DNA of 64,000 nt from Sphingomonas psychrolutea (GCF_014636175.1 NZ_BMDW01000008.1:86475-150474), one strand, 5' to 3'. Positions 17,749 through 26,649 are shown, numbered from the stretch's first letter. The notes: generated by a model from the letters alone, not told the origin. Program-made: numbers and translations.

Positions 17749-18132
17749 TTACCCAAGATGCGCAACGCTTGCGATCTCGACCAGGCATTCGGGCTTCACC
17801 AGATCGGCGCGGATGCAGTAGCGCGCTGGCTTCGCGCCCGGAAAGTATTGAGCATAGACCGCGTTGAAGGCGGCATAATCGGCGAGATCCTTCAGGAAGA
17901 TATGGTTCATCGCCACATCTTCCAGCGTCGCGCCCGCCGCCTCCAGCGTGATCTTGATCACGTCGAGCACATGCCGCGTCTGCGCCGCCGCATCGCCGAC
18001 ATGCAGCACCGCGCCGCCCTCGCCCAGCGCCAGCACGCCCGAGACATAGACGGTGTTCCCGGCCTTCGCGCCGGCCGAATAGGGCGCGATCGGGGTGGGG
18101 AATTGCGGGGGGTTGATCGGTTCGAAGGGCAT
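17749..18132 (-). CDS. rutC: RidA-family aminoacrylate deaminase RutC
   Basis: A 127-residue YjgF/YER057c/UK114 (RidA) protein. RutC acts on 3-aminoacrylate or its peracid in pyrimidine degradation. The family landmarks are present: [19 protein letters not shown], the conserved [20 protein letters not shown] near the end, with the ligand-binding Arg in CIRADL. The start at ATG 18132 is supported by family length; the frame upstream is rutB read in another phase. It begins 4 nt after the rutB stop. Confidence 0.9.
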   Translation of the reverse strand: MPFEPINPPQFPTPIAPYSAGAKAGNTVYVSGVLALGEGGAVLHVGDAAAQTRHVLDVIKITLEAAGATLEDVAMNHIFLKDLADYAAFNAVYAQYFPGAKPARYCIRADLVKPECLVEIASVAHLG

Positions 18133-18136
18133 TATG

Positions 18137-18868
18137 CTACTCCTGTGGTGACTGCCCGAAACTTCCGCAGAAATCCGCGGTCGTGCTAATCCAGCCGAAG
18201 AATTTCTCGACATTATAGACGCTCGCCGCCTGCATTTCGGGTGGGCCGAGATGGTGCGTCGCATCCTCCAGCATCACCCCGAAATATTCGAGGTGGAAGC
18301 CGTCACGCAGCGTGCTTTCGACGCAGACGTTGGTCGCAATGCCGACGAACACGATGTTGCGGATGCCGCGCGACCGCAGCACGCTGTCCAGTTGCGAATT
18401 GAAGAACGCCGAATAGCGCGTCTTGTGCAGGCTGATGTCACCCGGCTGCGGGGTCAGCGCATCAACCAAGGCATAATCCCACCCGCCGCGCGCGAGCAAT
18501 TGGCCGGAAAGTTCAGGCCGCTTGCGCATCGTCTTCAGCGCATTGGACTTGTGGAAATTGGGCGAACCGGGGCCGCCCGCTTCCTTGTAATCCGGGTCCC
18601 AGCCATTTTGCAGGAACACCACTTGCACCCCCGCGGCGCGGGCAGTTTCAAGAACCGTGGCGATCTTGCCGATCGTGCCCGCCGCCCCCGCAATATCGAA
18701 CCCGGCGAGATCGACATAGCCGCCCTCGCTCGCATAGGCATTCTGCATGTCGATCACGACGACGGCGGTGGTCTCCGCCGCAAGCCGCAGCGCCTCGGGC
18801 CGCGCGGGCAGCGTGATCGCCGCTGCGCCTTCGCCGCCGGGGCACATTACGGTCTGGTCGTCGGACAT
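18137..18868 (-). CDS. rutB: Peroxyureidoacrylate/ureidoacrylate amidohydrolase RutB
   Basis: An isochorismatase-like cysteine hydrolase of 243 residues that cleaves the ureidoacrylate product of RutA to aminoacrylate plus carbamate. The Asp-Lys-Cys triad is visible: [18 protein letters not shown], the Lys in [12 protein letters not shown], and the nucleophile in [17 protein letters not shown]. The start is ATG 18868 with GGAG 7 nt upstream. It is the first gene of the rut cluster. rutE, rutF, rutG and the regulator rutR are not adjacent, so the malonic-semialdehyde reductase, flavin reductase and transporter steps must be supplied elsewhere. Confidence 0.93.
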   Translation of the reverse strand: MSDDQTVMCPGGEGAAAITLPARPEALRLAAETTAVVVIDMQNAYASEGGYVDLAGFDIAGAAGTIGKIATVLETARAAGVQVVFLQNGWDPDYKEAGGPGSPNFHKSNALKTMRKRPELSGQLLARGGWDYALVDALTPQPGDISLHKTRYSAFFNSQLDSVLRSRGIRNIVFVGIATNVCVESTLRDGFHLEYFGVMLEDATHHLGPPEMQAASVYNVEKFFGWISTTADFCGSFGQSPQE

Positions 18869-18928
18869 CGGCGCTCCTGCAGTGCGAAGCGCGAGTGTGA
18901 TCGGCGCAAGCGCGTTCGGCAAGTCCCG

Positions 18929-19213
18929 TCAGGTGCGCGATGCGCGCGCGACGGTTTGTTCCGGTGCTGGCAAGCTGATCGCGGTGCCGAAGATCAACAA
19001 CATGACCCCGCCGAATAGCTGGCCGGTGTCGGCCGCGCCGATGAGGCCACCCACGAGCAGGACCAGCCCGGCCGTCCCCATCGCCATGCTTCCCGCGCGG
19101 AACATCCGATGGCGCTGCGGCGCGCGCGTCGCCCATGCACCACCGAAAATTCCAACCAGCCCAAGCAGCGCGAGAACCCCGGCTAGGACGGTGATAAAAT
19201 GCGCAAGTGTCAT
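18929..19213 (-). CDS. Small three-helix membrane protein
   Basis: A 94-residue protein with three hydrophobic segments (FITVLAGVLALLGLVGIFGGAW, MAMGTAGLVLLVGGLIGAA, LFGGVMLLIFGTAISL) and a short basic tail, PEQTVARASRT. I choose ATG 19213, which has GAAAGGG upstream, over a TTG six codons earlier. It lies 60 nt before rutB on the same strand and could be transcribed with the rut genes, but it is far too short to be the RutG uracil permease. No family recognised. Confidence 0.6.
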   Translation of the reverse strand: MTLAHFITVLAGVLALLGLVGIFGGAWATRAPQRHRMFRAGSMAMGTAGLVLLVGGLIGAADTGQLFGGVMLLIFGTAISLPAPEQTVARASRT

Positions 19214-19360
19214 CGTGATCAGCCCTTTCAAACGATATGCACCACTGACATTTAGTCATGTACACATGACACTCGATCTTGTCAATGCGCTTCAGCTTGC
19301 GCCGCAAACCGCGGCGCGCTAGGGCAAACGCCGTCGATGCACGGTTGCGCGACAAGGCGC

Positions 19361-19434
19361 GCGGGTGTAGTACAATGGTAGTACAGCAGCCTTCCAAGCT
19401 GAATACACGGGTTCGATTCCCGTCACCCGCTCCA
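19361..19434 (+). tRNA. tRNA-Gly(UCC)
   Basis: A 74-nt tRNA. The acceptor stem GCGGGTG (19361-19367) pairs with CACCCGC (19424-19430), followed by discriminator T and an encoded CCA. The anticodon stem CAGC/GCTG encloses the loop CTTCCAA with anticodon TCC, and the T arm is CGGGTTCGATTCCCG. mtnB starts only 17 nt after the CCA, so tRNA processing would generate the 5' end of the mtn message if they share a transcript. Confidence 0.97.
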
Positions 19435-19451
19435 CCGCCGAACCCGGCCCG

Positions 19452-20060
19452 ATGACCGATTTCACAACCGCGCGCGACCAGATCGTTGCGGTCGGGCGGT
19501 GGCTCGACGGCAAGGGCTGGGCGCCGGCGACTTCGGGCAATTATTCGGTTCGGCTGGACGATGGCAGCTTTGCCGTCACGGTATCGGGGCGGCACAAGGG
19601 GCGGCTGACGCCCGACGATGCGATGCGCGTCGATGCAGCGGGCGAATCGCTCGACGGCAAGCGCCCCTCGGCCGAGACGGCGCTGCATCTCGCTTTGTAT
19701 CGCGCTTTCCCGGACGTCGGCGCGGTCCTGCACAGCCATTCCCCCGCCGCCGTCGGGCTGAGCCGCGCCGTGACCGGGGACGGTTATACGCTTACGGGCC
19801 ACGAAATGCTGAAGGCGCTGCCCGGCATCGCGACGCACGATGCGTCGGTTATCCTGCCGATCGTAGAAAACAGCCAGGACATGGCGGTGATCGACGCAGG
19901 CATCACGCCGCGCCTGCTGGAACCGGGTGCGATCCCGGCCTATCTGATCCGCAGCCACGGCCTGTACGGCTGGGGCCGCGACATGGCGGAGGCCGAACGC
20001 GTGATCGAGGCGATCGAATGGATGATCGCCGCCGAGCTGGCTGAAAGGAGCTTCCGATGA
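19452..20060 (+). CDS. mtnB: Methylthioribulose-1-phosphate dehydratase MtnB
   Basis: A class II aldolase-fold, zinc-dependent dehydratase of 202 residues in the methionine salvage pathway; it turns methylthioribulose-1-phosphate into the diketo compound used by MtnC. Typical features: WAPATSGNYSVRL near residue 24, the Zn-binding HSHSPAAVGLSR around 96-107, and IRSHGLYGWGRDMAEAE near the C-terminus with the third His. There is no clear Shine-Dalgarno sequence; the gene starts 17 nt after a tRNA-Gly gene, suggesting a short processed leader. It overlaps mtnD by 4 nt and heads mtnB-mtnD-mtnC-mtnA. Confidence 0.95.
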   Translation: MTDFTTARDQIVAVGRWLDGKGWAPATSGNYSVRLDDGSFAVTVSGRHKGRLTPDDAMRVDAAGESLDGKRPSAETALHLALYRAFPDVGAVLHSHSPAAVGLSRAVTGDGYTLTGHEMLKALPGIATHDASVILPIVENSQDMAVIDAGITPRLLEPGAIPAYLIRSHGLYGWGRDMAEAERVIEAIEWMIAAELAERSFR

Positions 20061-20593
20061 GCCGCTTGCAAGTCTTTGCCGAAGATGACGGCACGAGCGC
20101 CTTGCTCGACACCAGCGACGCTACCGCGATTGCGGCGGCGCTCGGCCAGATCGGCGTGGCGTTCGAACGCTGGCCGCTCAAGCCGCTCGATGCCGACAGC
20201 GACATCCTTACGGTCTATGCTGACGAGGTCGCACGACTGACCGCGCAAGGCGGCTATCGCTCGATCGACGTGGCGCGGATCGCGCCCGACCATCCCGATC
20301 GTGACGCGCTGCGCGGGAAATTCCTGTCCGAACACACGCATGGCGAGGACGAAGTGCGCTTCTTCGTCGCGGGCGAGGGGCTGTTCACGCTCCACCATGA
20401 CGCGCGCGTGTTCACCATGCTGTGCTGCGCGGGCGATCTGATCTCGGTGCCAGCCGGGATGCGGCATTGGTTCGACATGGGGGCGGCCCCCAGCTTCACT
20501 GCAATCCGGCTGTTCGTGAACCCCGACGGCTGGGTCGCGGCGTTCACCGGCAGCGACATTGCGACGCGCTTTCCCCGGCTGGAGCCCGCGTGA
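20057..20593 (+). CDS. mtnD: Acireductone dioxygenase MtnD
   Basis: A 178-residue cupin metalloenzyme that oxidises the acireductone of methionine salvage to 2-oxo-4-methylthiobutyrate and formate (Fe form) or to an off-pathway product (Ni form). The metal site is intact: HTHGEDEVRFF (His94, His96 and the Glu of GEDE) and a later His in VPAGMRHWFDMG. The length matches bacterial ARDs. ATGA overlap with mtnB and GTGA overlap with mtnC indicate translational coupling. Confidence 0.95.
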   Translation: MSRLQVFAEDDGTSALLDTSDATAIAAALGQIGVAFERWPLKPLDADSDILTVYADEVARLTAQGGYRSIDVARIAPDHPDRDALRGKFLSEHTHGEDEVRFFVAGEGLFTLHHDARVFTMLCCAGDLISVPAGMRHWFDMGAAPSFTAIRLFVNPDGWVAAFTGSDIATRFPRLEPA

Positions 20594-21246
20594 CGGCGAT
20601 CCTGACCGATATCGAGGGGACAACATCGAGCATCGCCTTCGTGGCGGAGGTGCTGTTTCCCTATGCCCGCGCGCGCGTCGCCGATTATGTCGCGGCGCAC
20701 CGGGAAGAGACGGCGGCGATCCTGGCCGAGGTTACCGCGACCGAGCCGGGCGATCCGGTCGCGACGCTGATCCGCTGGATCGACGAGGACCGCAAGGCGA
20801 CCCCTTTGAAAGCGTTGCAGGGGATGATCTGGGCGGATGGCTATGCGTCGGGCGCGTTTCGCGGGCATGTTTATCCCGATGCGGTTGCGGGCTTGCGGCG
20901 CTGGCACGCGGCGGGGGTGCGGCTTTACGTGTTCTCATCGGGGTCGGTGGCGGCACAGAAATTGCTGTTCGGGTATAGTGACGCGGGGGATCTGACGCCG
21001 CTCTTCTCGGGGTATTTCGACACGAATATGGGGGCGAAGCGCGAGGCGGGGTCTTATGCCAAGATCGCCGAGGCAATTGGCGACACGCCTGCCGACGTGC
21101 TGTTTCTGTCCGACACGCCCGAGGAGGTGGCGGCGGCACGGGAAGCGGGGATGGAAGCGCGGTTGATCGACCGAGTGGGTGGCGAGGGGGATGTGTCTAG
21201 TTTCAATGAAGTACACGCCACCCCGGCGAAGGCCGGGGCCCGGTAG
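20590..21246 (+). CDS. mtnC: Enolase-phosphatase E1 MtnC, with C-terminus supplied by a palindromic element
   Basis: A HAD-superfamily bifunctional enolase-phosphatase of 218 residues that makes acireductone in methionine salvage. HAD motif I is replaced by the MtnC-type ILTDIEGTTSSIAFV at the N-terminus; other motifs are YVFSSGSVAAQKLLF, TNMGAKREAGSY and LFLSDTPEEVAAA. The start is GTG 20590, overlapping the mtnD stop. The native C-terminus should end near VSSFNEV; the last ten residues, HATPAKAGAR, and the stop are encoded by the left arm of the palindromic element at 21220. The tail is short and lies after the conserved domain, so the enzyme is probably functional. Confidence 0.94.
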   Translation: MTAILTDIEGTTSSIAFVAEVLFPYARARVADYVAAHREETAAILAEVTATEPGDPVATLIRWIDEDRKATPLKALQGMIWADGYASGAFRGHVYPDAVAGLRRWHAAGVRLYVFSSGSVAAQKLLFGYSDAGDLTPLFSGYFDTNMGAKREAGSYAKIAEAIGDTPADVLFLSDTPEEVAAAREAGMEARLIDRVGGEGDVSSFNEVHATPAKAGAR

Positions 21247-21324
21247 CGAAAACGATTTTTTGGTGAGCACAACTCTCGGTTGATAAACCTGTGCGACTGG
21301 GCCCCGGCCTTCGCCGGGGAAGCG
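21220..21324. repeat. Palindromic element, GGCGAAGGCCGGGGCC family, at the mtnC-mtnA junction
   Basis: Inverted repeat of about 105 nt: left arm ACCCCGGCGAAGGCC plus GGGGCCCGG, right arm GACTGGGCCCCGGCC plus TTCGCCGGGGAAG. The left arm encodes the last residues and stop of mtnC, and the right arm ends 15 nt before the mtnA start. It interrupts an operon whose other junctions overlap. Confidence 0.88.
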
Positions 21325-21339
21325 GGTAAAAAACAAGAT

Positions 21340-22371
21340 ATGATCCTCGAAGGCATCCATCAACGCTCCATCAAGCGCACCGCCGACGGCGCGGGCGCCT
21401 GCATCCTCGATCAGCGCGAACTGCCGTGGGCGGTCACATGGGTCGAACTCCGCAGCGCCCGCGATGCCGAAATCGCGATCCGCGAGATGTGGACGCGCGG
21501 CGCGCCGCTGATCGGGGCCACCGCCGCTTACGGCTTGGCGATGGCGCTGGCCGAGGATGGATCCGATAGCGCGCTTGCGGCGAGTTATGCGCTGTTACTC
21601 GAGGCGCGCCCGACGGCGGTGAACCTCAAGTGGGCGCTCGACAAGATCGTCGAGGCCGCTCGCCCCCTCCCCGTTTCGGACCGCGCCGCCGCCGCTTTCG
21701 CGCGCGCCGATGCGATTTGCGACGAGGATGTCGCGCTCAATCAGGCGATCGGACAGCACGGCCTCGCGATGTTGCGCACACTCCACGCGCAGCACCCCGA
21801 ACGCCCGCTCAACATCCTGACGCATTGCAACGCCGGGTGGCTGGCGACGGTCGATTACGGCACCGCGACCGCGCCGATCTACTTGGCGCACGATGCCGGG
21901 CTTCCGGTGCATGTCTGGGTCGACGAAACGCGCCCGCGCAACCAGGGCGCGTTGCTCACGGCGTTCGAACTGGCCGGGCACGGCGTGCCGCATACCGTTA
22001 TCACCGACAATGCCGGCGGGCATTTGATGATGAGAGGCCAAGTCGATGCGGTGATCGTCGGGACCGACCGGGTGGCCGCCAATGGTGATGTGTGCAACAA
22101 GATCGGTACTTATTTGAAAGCGCTGGCGGCGAAGGACAATGCTGTGCCGTTCTACGTTGCGCTGCCCTACACCACCTTCGACCCCGATACCGCGACCGGT
22201 GCCGACGTGCCGATCGAGGAACGACCCGGCGAGGAAGTAACGTGGGTTGCCGGGGAAGGCGGGCGGATTCGCGTGACCGCATCGGATGCCGCGAACCCCG
22301 CCTTCGACGTCACCCCGGCGCGGCTTGTGACGGGATATCTTACCGAACGCGGTCTGGTCGACCGGGTATGA
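21340..22371 (+). CDS. mtnA: Methylthioribose-1-phosphate isomerase MtnA
   Basis: A 343-residue isomerase (eIF2B-alpha related) converting methylthioribose-1-phosphate to methylthioribulose-1-phosphate. Signatures: TRGAPLIGATAAYGLA, ILTHCNAGWLATVDYGTA with the catalytic Cys, VDETRPRNQGALLTAFEL, ITDNAGGHLM with the catalytic Asp, and AVIVGTDRVAANGDVCNKIGT. The start is ATG 21340, the typical N-terminus of the family; an upstream in-frame TTG lies in the palindromic element and would add non-conserved residues. The ribosome-binding site is weak. The stop overlaps the start of the following membrane-protein gene by 4 nt. Confidence 0.95.
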   Translation: MILEGIHQRSIKRTADGAGACILDQRELPWAVTWVELRSARDAEIAIREMWTRGAPLIGATAAYGLAMALAEDGSDSALAASYALLLEARPTAVNLKWALDKIVEAARPLPVSDRAAAAFARADAICDEDVALNQAIGQHGLAMLRTLHAQHPERPLNILTHCNAGWLATVDYGTATAPIYLAHDAGLPVHVWVDETRPRNQGALLTAFELAGHGVPHTVITDNAGGHLMMRGQVDAVIVGTDRVAANGDVCNKIGTYLKALAAKDNAVPFYVALPYTTFDPDTATGADVPIEERPGEEVTWVAGEGGRIRVTASDAANPAFDVTPARLVTGYLTERGLVDRV

Positions 22372-23657
22372 GCGCGCAGGAACGGTCGCTTGCAGCGGTA
22401 AAACGTCGTTTTGCGCTGACGATGAGCGTGATCCTTGTTTTCGCCTTTGCCATTCGCATTGCCGTGCGAGCGGCAAGTGGAAGCGCGTTCTTCTGGAAAA
22501 ACAGCTACCTCTTCTATTATACGTTGGCGCATTCCCTTGCGAACGGTGACGGCTATTCGGCCGCCAACGGTCATCCGACGGCGTTTCGGGTTCCATTTTA
22601 TCCCATGTTCATCGCCGCTGCCACTCAAGGGCGGCACGATTTCTGGGCGCTCCTGATCGCGCAAGCACTCGTTTCCACCGGGACCGTGGCCTGCGCAGCA
22701 GCGTTGGCATGGCGGTTTTTTGGGCGCGGTGCTGCTTTGACCGCGGCCGCGCTGGCGGCGCTTTACCCTTATTATGTGTGGCATGACACTTCGTTACAGG
22801 AAACGGGGTTGCTGACGTTTCTGACTGCTTTCGCCACCGTATTGCTATTCGCGACGCAACAATCGCGGTCGCTGACACTGGCGGCATCGACCGGGTTCGT
22901 GCTCGGACTCGCAATCCTGACGCGATCGATCGTTTTGCCCTTTGCCGTTTTCGCGGCGGCATGGCTGATCGTGACGGAACAATCGAGGCACGCGCTCGGC
23001 ACGCGGATCGCCACCGCGCTGATCTGCGGTGCCGCGATCGTTGCAACAGTGTCGCCTTGGCTGATCCGCAATCACGGTGTGACCGGGCACTGGACGCTCA
23101 GCACCGAATTCGGCGCGGCCGTCTATTTCGGTAACAACCCGCATACCTTCGATTTCTATCCGCGACAAACCATCGACCTCAGCGCCGCCGCAGCACGCGC
23201 GGCGCTGACAGCAGACGATCGTTCGACGATAGGTGCGTTTCGCAATGATGAAGTAGCGCGGGGCGCTTGGTTCCAGCGACGTGGCATGGACTATATTATG
23301 GCCAACCCAGGCCGCTTCCTCATCGGCGCGATCCGCAAGAACCTCGCAGCTTTCGGCGTGCTACCCAGCCCGCGGCATGATTGGAAAACGGATCTGATCC
23401 AAGGCGGAGCTTATGGGATCATCCTTGCCCTTGCCCTGGTCGGCCTATGGCAGACGCGCTCGCGGTGGCGCGAGTTCGTGCCAGTCTATGCCAATTTCAT
23501 TCTGTTTGCTGGCATTACCAGCGTACTTTGGGCGCATTCGAGCCACCGCGCTTTCCTCGATGTCTATCTGATCGTGTTCGCCGCAAGCGCACTGGTCGCC
23601 ATCGTACCCAAGATCAGGGCCGCTTTTCCATCCGCGCGAGCGCCGCATCCAGCGTAG
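22368..23657 (+). CDS. Glycosyltransferase family 39-like membrane protein
   Basis: A polytopic protein of 429 residues with about nine membrane helices. The N-terminal part has a GT-C pattern: after the first helix a periplasmic loop with NSYLFYYTLAHSLANGDGYS and then PTAFRVPFYPMFIA, as in PMT/ArnT-like transferases that use polyprenyl-phosphate sugars. The acidic catalytic motif usual in the first loop is not clear, so the activity is uncertain. It overlaps mtnA by ATGA but has no evident part in methionine salvage. Its 3' end overlaps the convergent aminotransferase gene by 44 nt. Confidence 0.7.
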   Translation: MSAQERSLAAVKRRFALTMSVILVFAFAIRIAVRAASGSAFFWKNSYLFYYTLAHSLANGDGYSAANGHPTAFRVPFYPMFIAAATQGRHDFWALLIAQALVSTGTVACAAALAWRFFGRGAALTAAALAALYPYYVWHDTSLQETGLLTFLTAFATVLLFATQQSRSLTLAASTGFVLGLAILTRSIVLPFAVFAAAWLIVTEQSRHALGTRIATALICGAAIVATVSPWLIRNHGVTGHWTLSTEFGAAVYFGNNPHTFDFYPRQTIDLSAAAARAALTADDRSTIGAFRNDEVARGAWFQRRGMDYIMANPGRFLIGAIRKNLAAFGVLPSPRHDWKTDLIQGGAYGIILALALVGLWQTRSRWREFVPVYANFILFAGITSVLWAHSSHRAFLDVYLIVFAASALVAIVPKIRAAFPSARAPHPA

Positions 23658-24756
23658 CGTCCTGCTTGGCAAAGCACAGCCGCACGACAGTGGTGACCGG
23701 ATCCTCGGCATAGAAGGCCGAAACCGGGATCGTCGCCACCCCGGCCTCCTCGATCAGCCACGCGGCAAAGGCAACGTCACCCATCGCGATGCCCGATGCG
23801 GTCAGGTCGATGTTGAGGAAATAGGTCGCGCTGCTCGGCAACACGGCATAACCGAGCGCGCCGAGGCCCGCCGCCAGCCGGTCGCGCGAGCCTTGGTAGC
23901 CCGCGCGCATATCCGCGAAATAGGCCGCGTCCTTCCCCAGCCCGAACGCGGCTGCCGCTTGCAGATTGGGCGGGGTGGTGAAGGTAAGGAATTGATGCGC
24001 CTTGGCCAGCACACTCGCAATCGCGGGCGCGGCGCACATCCAACCGACTTTCCAGCCGGTGAGCGAGAAGATCTTGCCCGCCGACCCGATCTTGACGGTG
24101 CGATCCCGCATCCCCGGCAGCGTCATCAGCGAACGATGCGCAAGGCCGTCGAACACGACATGCTCCCACACTTCGTCGCAAATCGCGATGGCATTATGGC
24201 TGATGCAGAAATCGGCGAGTAGCGCGAGTTCCGCGGGCGTGGCCAGCGTGCCGCACGGATTGAGCGGCGAATTGAGGATGACGAGCCGGGTGCGGTCGCT
24301 CGCCGCCGCCGCGAGCGCGCTCGCCGTGATGCGCCATTCGGGCGGCTCAAGCCGGACGAGCTTCGCCACGCCGCCCGCGCGCTGTACCAACGGCAGATAG
24401 GCGTCGTAGAGCGGCTGAAACATCACCACTTCGTCGCCGGGCGAGACCAACGCAAAGATCGCCGCCGCCAACGCCTCGGTCGCGCCCGAGGTGACGATCA
24501 CTTCGTCGGGCGAGAGATCGAGCCCCTGATGCACGCGGTAATGATCGGCCACCGCTTGGCGCAGTGTGGGGGTACCCGCCATCGGCGGATATTGGTTCGA
24601 GCCTTCGAGCAGCGCGCGCGCGCCTTCCGCGAGCACATCCTCCGGCCCGCGCCCGTCGGGGAAGCCCTGGCCGAGATTGATCGCGCCGGTTGCGCGCGCG
24701 CGCGCCGACATCGTCTCGAAGATCGTGGTGCCAAGCGCGGTGTAAACTGGATTCAT
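23614..24756 (-). CDS. Class I/II PLP-dependent aminotransferase
   Basis: A 380-residue fold-type I aminotransferase. Motifs: AINLGQGFPDG near residue 25, VTSGATEALAAAIFAL around 88-103, NSPLNPCGT, ICDEVWEHVVFDG, and the PLP-lysine segment SAGKIFSLTGWKVGWM around 226-241. The sequence is closest to the YbdL/methionine (2-oxo-4-methylthiobutyrate) and kynurenine/glutamine-transaminase-K-like group. Two contexts compete: it lies near the mtn operon and could be the final transaminase (MtnE), but it is also the third co-directional gene after the split VioB-like pair, 75 nt downstream. That gap contains GGGGGAG before the ATG and possibly its own promoter. Confidence 0.87.
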   Translation of the reverse strand: MNPVYTALGTTIFETMSARARATGAINLGQGFPDGRGPEDVLAEGARALLEGSNQYPPMAGTPTLRQAVADHYRVHQGLDLSPDEVIVTSGATEALAAAIFALVSPGDEVVMFQPLYDAYLPLVQRAGGVAKLVRLEPPEWRITASALAAAASDRTRLVILNSPLNPCGTLATPAELALLADFCISHNAIAICDEVWEHVVFDGLAHRSLMTLPGMRDRTVKIGSAGKIFSLTGWKVGWMCAAPAIASVLAKAHQFLTFTTPPNLQAAAAFGLGKDAAYFADMRAGYQGSRDRLAAGLGALGYAVLPSSATYFLNIDLTASGIAMGDVAFAAWLIEEAGVATIPVSAFYAEDPVTTVVRLCFAKQDATLDAALARMEKRP

Positions 24757-24831
24757 CGTGGGCGCCCGGGAAAGCCTGATCTCCCCCGACGCTTTATCAC
24801 ACGAAAGCCAATGCGTAAGACCTACAGGCGC

Positions 24832-26649
24832 TCAATTACCCCGCATCGCGCGGCTGAGTTCGGCATTGGTCGGTTCGTGCGCCGACTCCTCGACGAGCGT
24901 CACCGTCATCCTCTCTGCAACCTTCGCCGCGCCGGGCGCCGGTCCATCGAGGAAGCGGTAAAGCAGCCCGCGCGAATCCGCCGTCATGTCGCGCACCACC
25001 GGCATGAAGCGGAACGCTTCGAAATTCGCTGGGTCGGTCAGCGTTTTGAGCAACGGGCCATAAGCATGGACTTGCGCCGGATCGTCGAGCCGCAGCCAAT
25101 TGTCCATGCACGGCGCCATCGCATACCAATTGATCAGCACGGCATTGTAGACGTTGGCCCATGTCGCGGGGACCTGTTCCAGCCCGTTATCGGGCAATGT
25201 CCGCGCATACATATAGGTGGTAACTTGCGGATCGATCCCGCTCACCGGCACCACCGCATCCGCGCCGGGCACGAAGACGAAGCCGTTGACTTGCCCCTGG
25301 CTGCCGATCACGTCGAACGCGACTTGGCCGTTCGCATCGGTCGACGCGACCGAAGTGACCGTCACGCTCGACGCGGACGCTGCAATCGTCACCGGTACCC
25401 CTGCCCCGACCGGCACCCCGCGCGCATAGACTTGCGCGACGGCGGTCTTGGTGTCGCCCTGATCGAGATAGAGGTTGGGGGTGAGCGGAATCGCACGCAG
25501 CGCGCTCTCGGTCGCAAGCACCGTTCCGTTGCTTTGGCGCAGGCACAGATCGGCATCGGCGGCGATTGCCGCGGCGCTTGGATCGAGCTTGAGCGTCACC
25601 AGACCCGACGCCCGATCATAGGCAGCCTTGTCATAATCGGCATAGGCGAGGCTGCCGAGCACCGCGAGATCGGTGCCGCTGGCATCGCGTGCGACAACAT
25701 CGATCTGCCCCAAATTCTGTTTGGTCAGCGCCTGATCGACTTCGCTGACGCTGTTGCCCAGGTCGAGCGTCAGCGTGTCGCCGTCGATCCGCGCGAAGGC
25801 GGTGCCGAACGCGGTCGCCCCCTCGCTCGACAGCAAGGCGCGGTCGCCCGGCTCGCGGATCGGCTCGCCCGTGCGCCACAGCCCGACCACGCCGACAATC
25901 TCGCTGCGCGCCGGATTAGGCTGAAAACCACCGCCGAGCAACTTGGCCTGCAATTCGGCGGCGCGCGCCGCCTGACGGCGTTTCTGTTTGGCCGGATCGC
26001 TGGCATCACCGAGCGCGGGATCATCATAATAGACCGTGAAATAGGAATTCCACCGCACCGTCAGCCCGAGCACGCCGGGATCCTCAAGCGCGGTGTTGAG
26101 CGCCTGCAGCGCGGGCGAATCGAAGGCGTCGATTTGGAGCCCGTCGGCCTTGGCGAACGCCGTTTGCCAAATGACCGAGGCGACGCCTGCGATCATGCGA
26201 TTGGCACCGTTACGGCGGAAGTTGATGTAGCGCGCGGTGAAGCGCGTGGTGCGCGGCGCATAGATCCGACAACCCCCGGCGATCCCCAGACTGAGCGCAT
26301 CAAAAAATAGCTGCGAACTGAACGCACCGTACGGCTCGCAATCGACCAGCATCCCCTGGAAGCCGACCGGCGCGCTGACAAACGGATCGTCGGTGACGAC
26401 CCCGCCGCCGGTATCGACGCCGCTGATCTGCGTATCGAAAAAGGTCGATCGGTGCGTGCCCCCCGGGTTCCAATTGCCATTCTCGACCGCGGTGATCGCC
26501 TCGTCGCGAAAGGCTTGCGCGGTTTCGGCCGGGATTTGCCCCCAAGAGGCCGCCGCTTCGTCATACATCGTGCTGTAATTGTTGGTGGTGATCGGGTCCC
26601 ACGCCACTTTGCCGCGGAACAGGATATGCGGGGTTTCGAGGACACTCAC
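24832..26649 (-). CDS. VioB/RebD N-terminal-like protein (partner of the ferritin-like protein)
   Basis: A 605-residue protein without a familiar catalytic domain. Several stretches resemble the N-terminal part of VioB, the violacein imine-dimer synthase: MSVLETPHILFRG at the N-terminus (VioB begins MSILDFPRIHFRG, from memory), LEDPGVLGLTV (188-198) and IVGVVGLWRTGEP (251-263), where VioB has a near-identical VVGLWRRGE. A beta-rich region at about 400-470 (VPVTIAASASSVTVTSVASTDANG-type) looks like an Ig/Big fold, and the C-terminus (NVYNAVLINWYAMAPCMDNW) matches the VioB linker before its ferritin domain. The start is GTG 26649, overlapping the upstream gene by GTGA. No signal peptide is visible. 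Together with the next gene it makes a complete but split VioB-type architecture. Confidence 0.65.
   Translation of the reverse strand: MSVLETPHILFRGKVAWDPITTNNYSTMYDEAAASWGQIPAETAQAFRDEAITAVENGNWNPGGTHRSTFFDTQISGVDTGGGVVTDDPFVSAPVGFQGMLVDCEPYGAFSSQLFFDALSLGIAGGCRIYAPRTTRFTARYINFRRNGANRMIAGVASVIWQTAFAKADGLQIDAFDSPALQALNTALEDPGVLGLTVRWNSYFTVYYDDPALGDASDPAKQKRRQAARAAELQAKLLGGGFQPNPARSEIVGVVGLWRTGEPIREPGDRALLSSEGATAFGTAFARIDGDTLTLDLGNSVSEVDQALTKQNLGQIDVVARDASGTDLAVLGSLAYADYDKAAYDRASGLVTLKLDPSAAAIAADADLCLRQSNGTVLATESALRAIPLTPNLYLDQGDTKTAVAQVYARGVPVGAGVPVTIAASASSVTVTSVASTDANGQVAFDVIGSQGQVNGFVFVPGADAVVPVSGIDPQVTTYMYARTLPDNGLEQVPATWANVYNAVLINWYAMAPCMDNWLRLDDPAQVHAYGPLLKTLTDPANFEAFRFMPVVRDMTADSRGLLYRFLDGPAPGAAKVAERMTVTLVEESAHEPTNAELSRAMRGN

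Noticed and set aside
24529..26310. A 593-codon frame on the plus strand over the VioB-N-like gene
   Set aside because: Low-complexity His/Arg/Asp composition and antisense to a gene with family similarity, conserved overlap and start.
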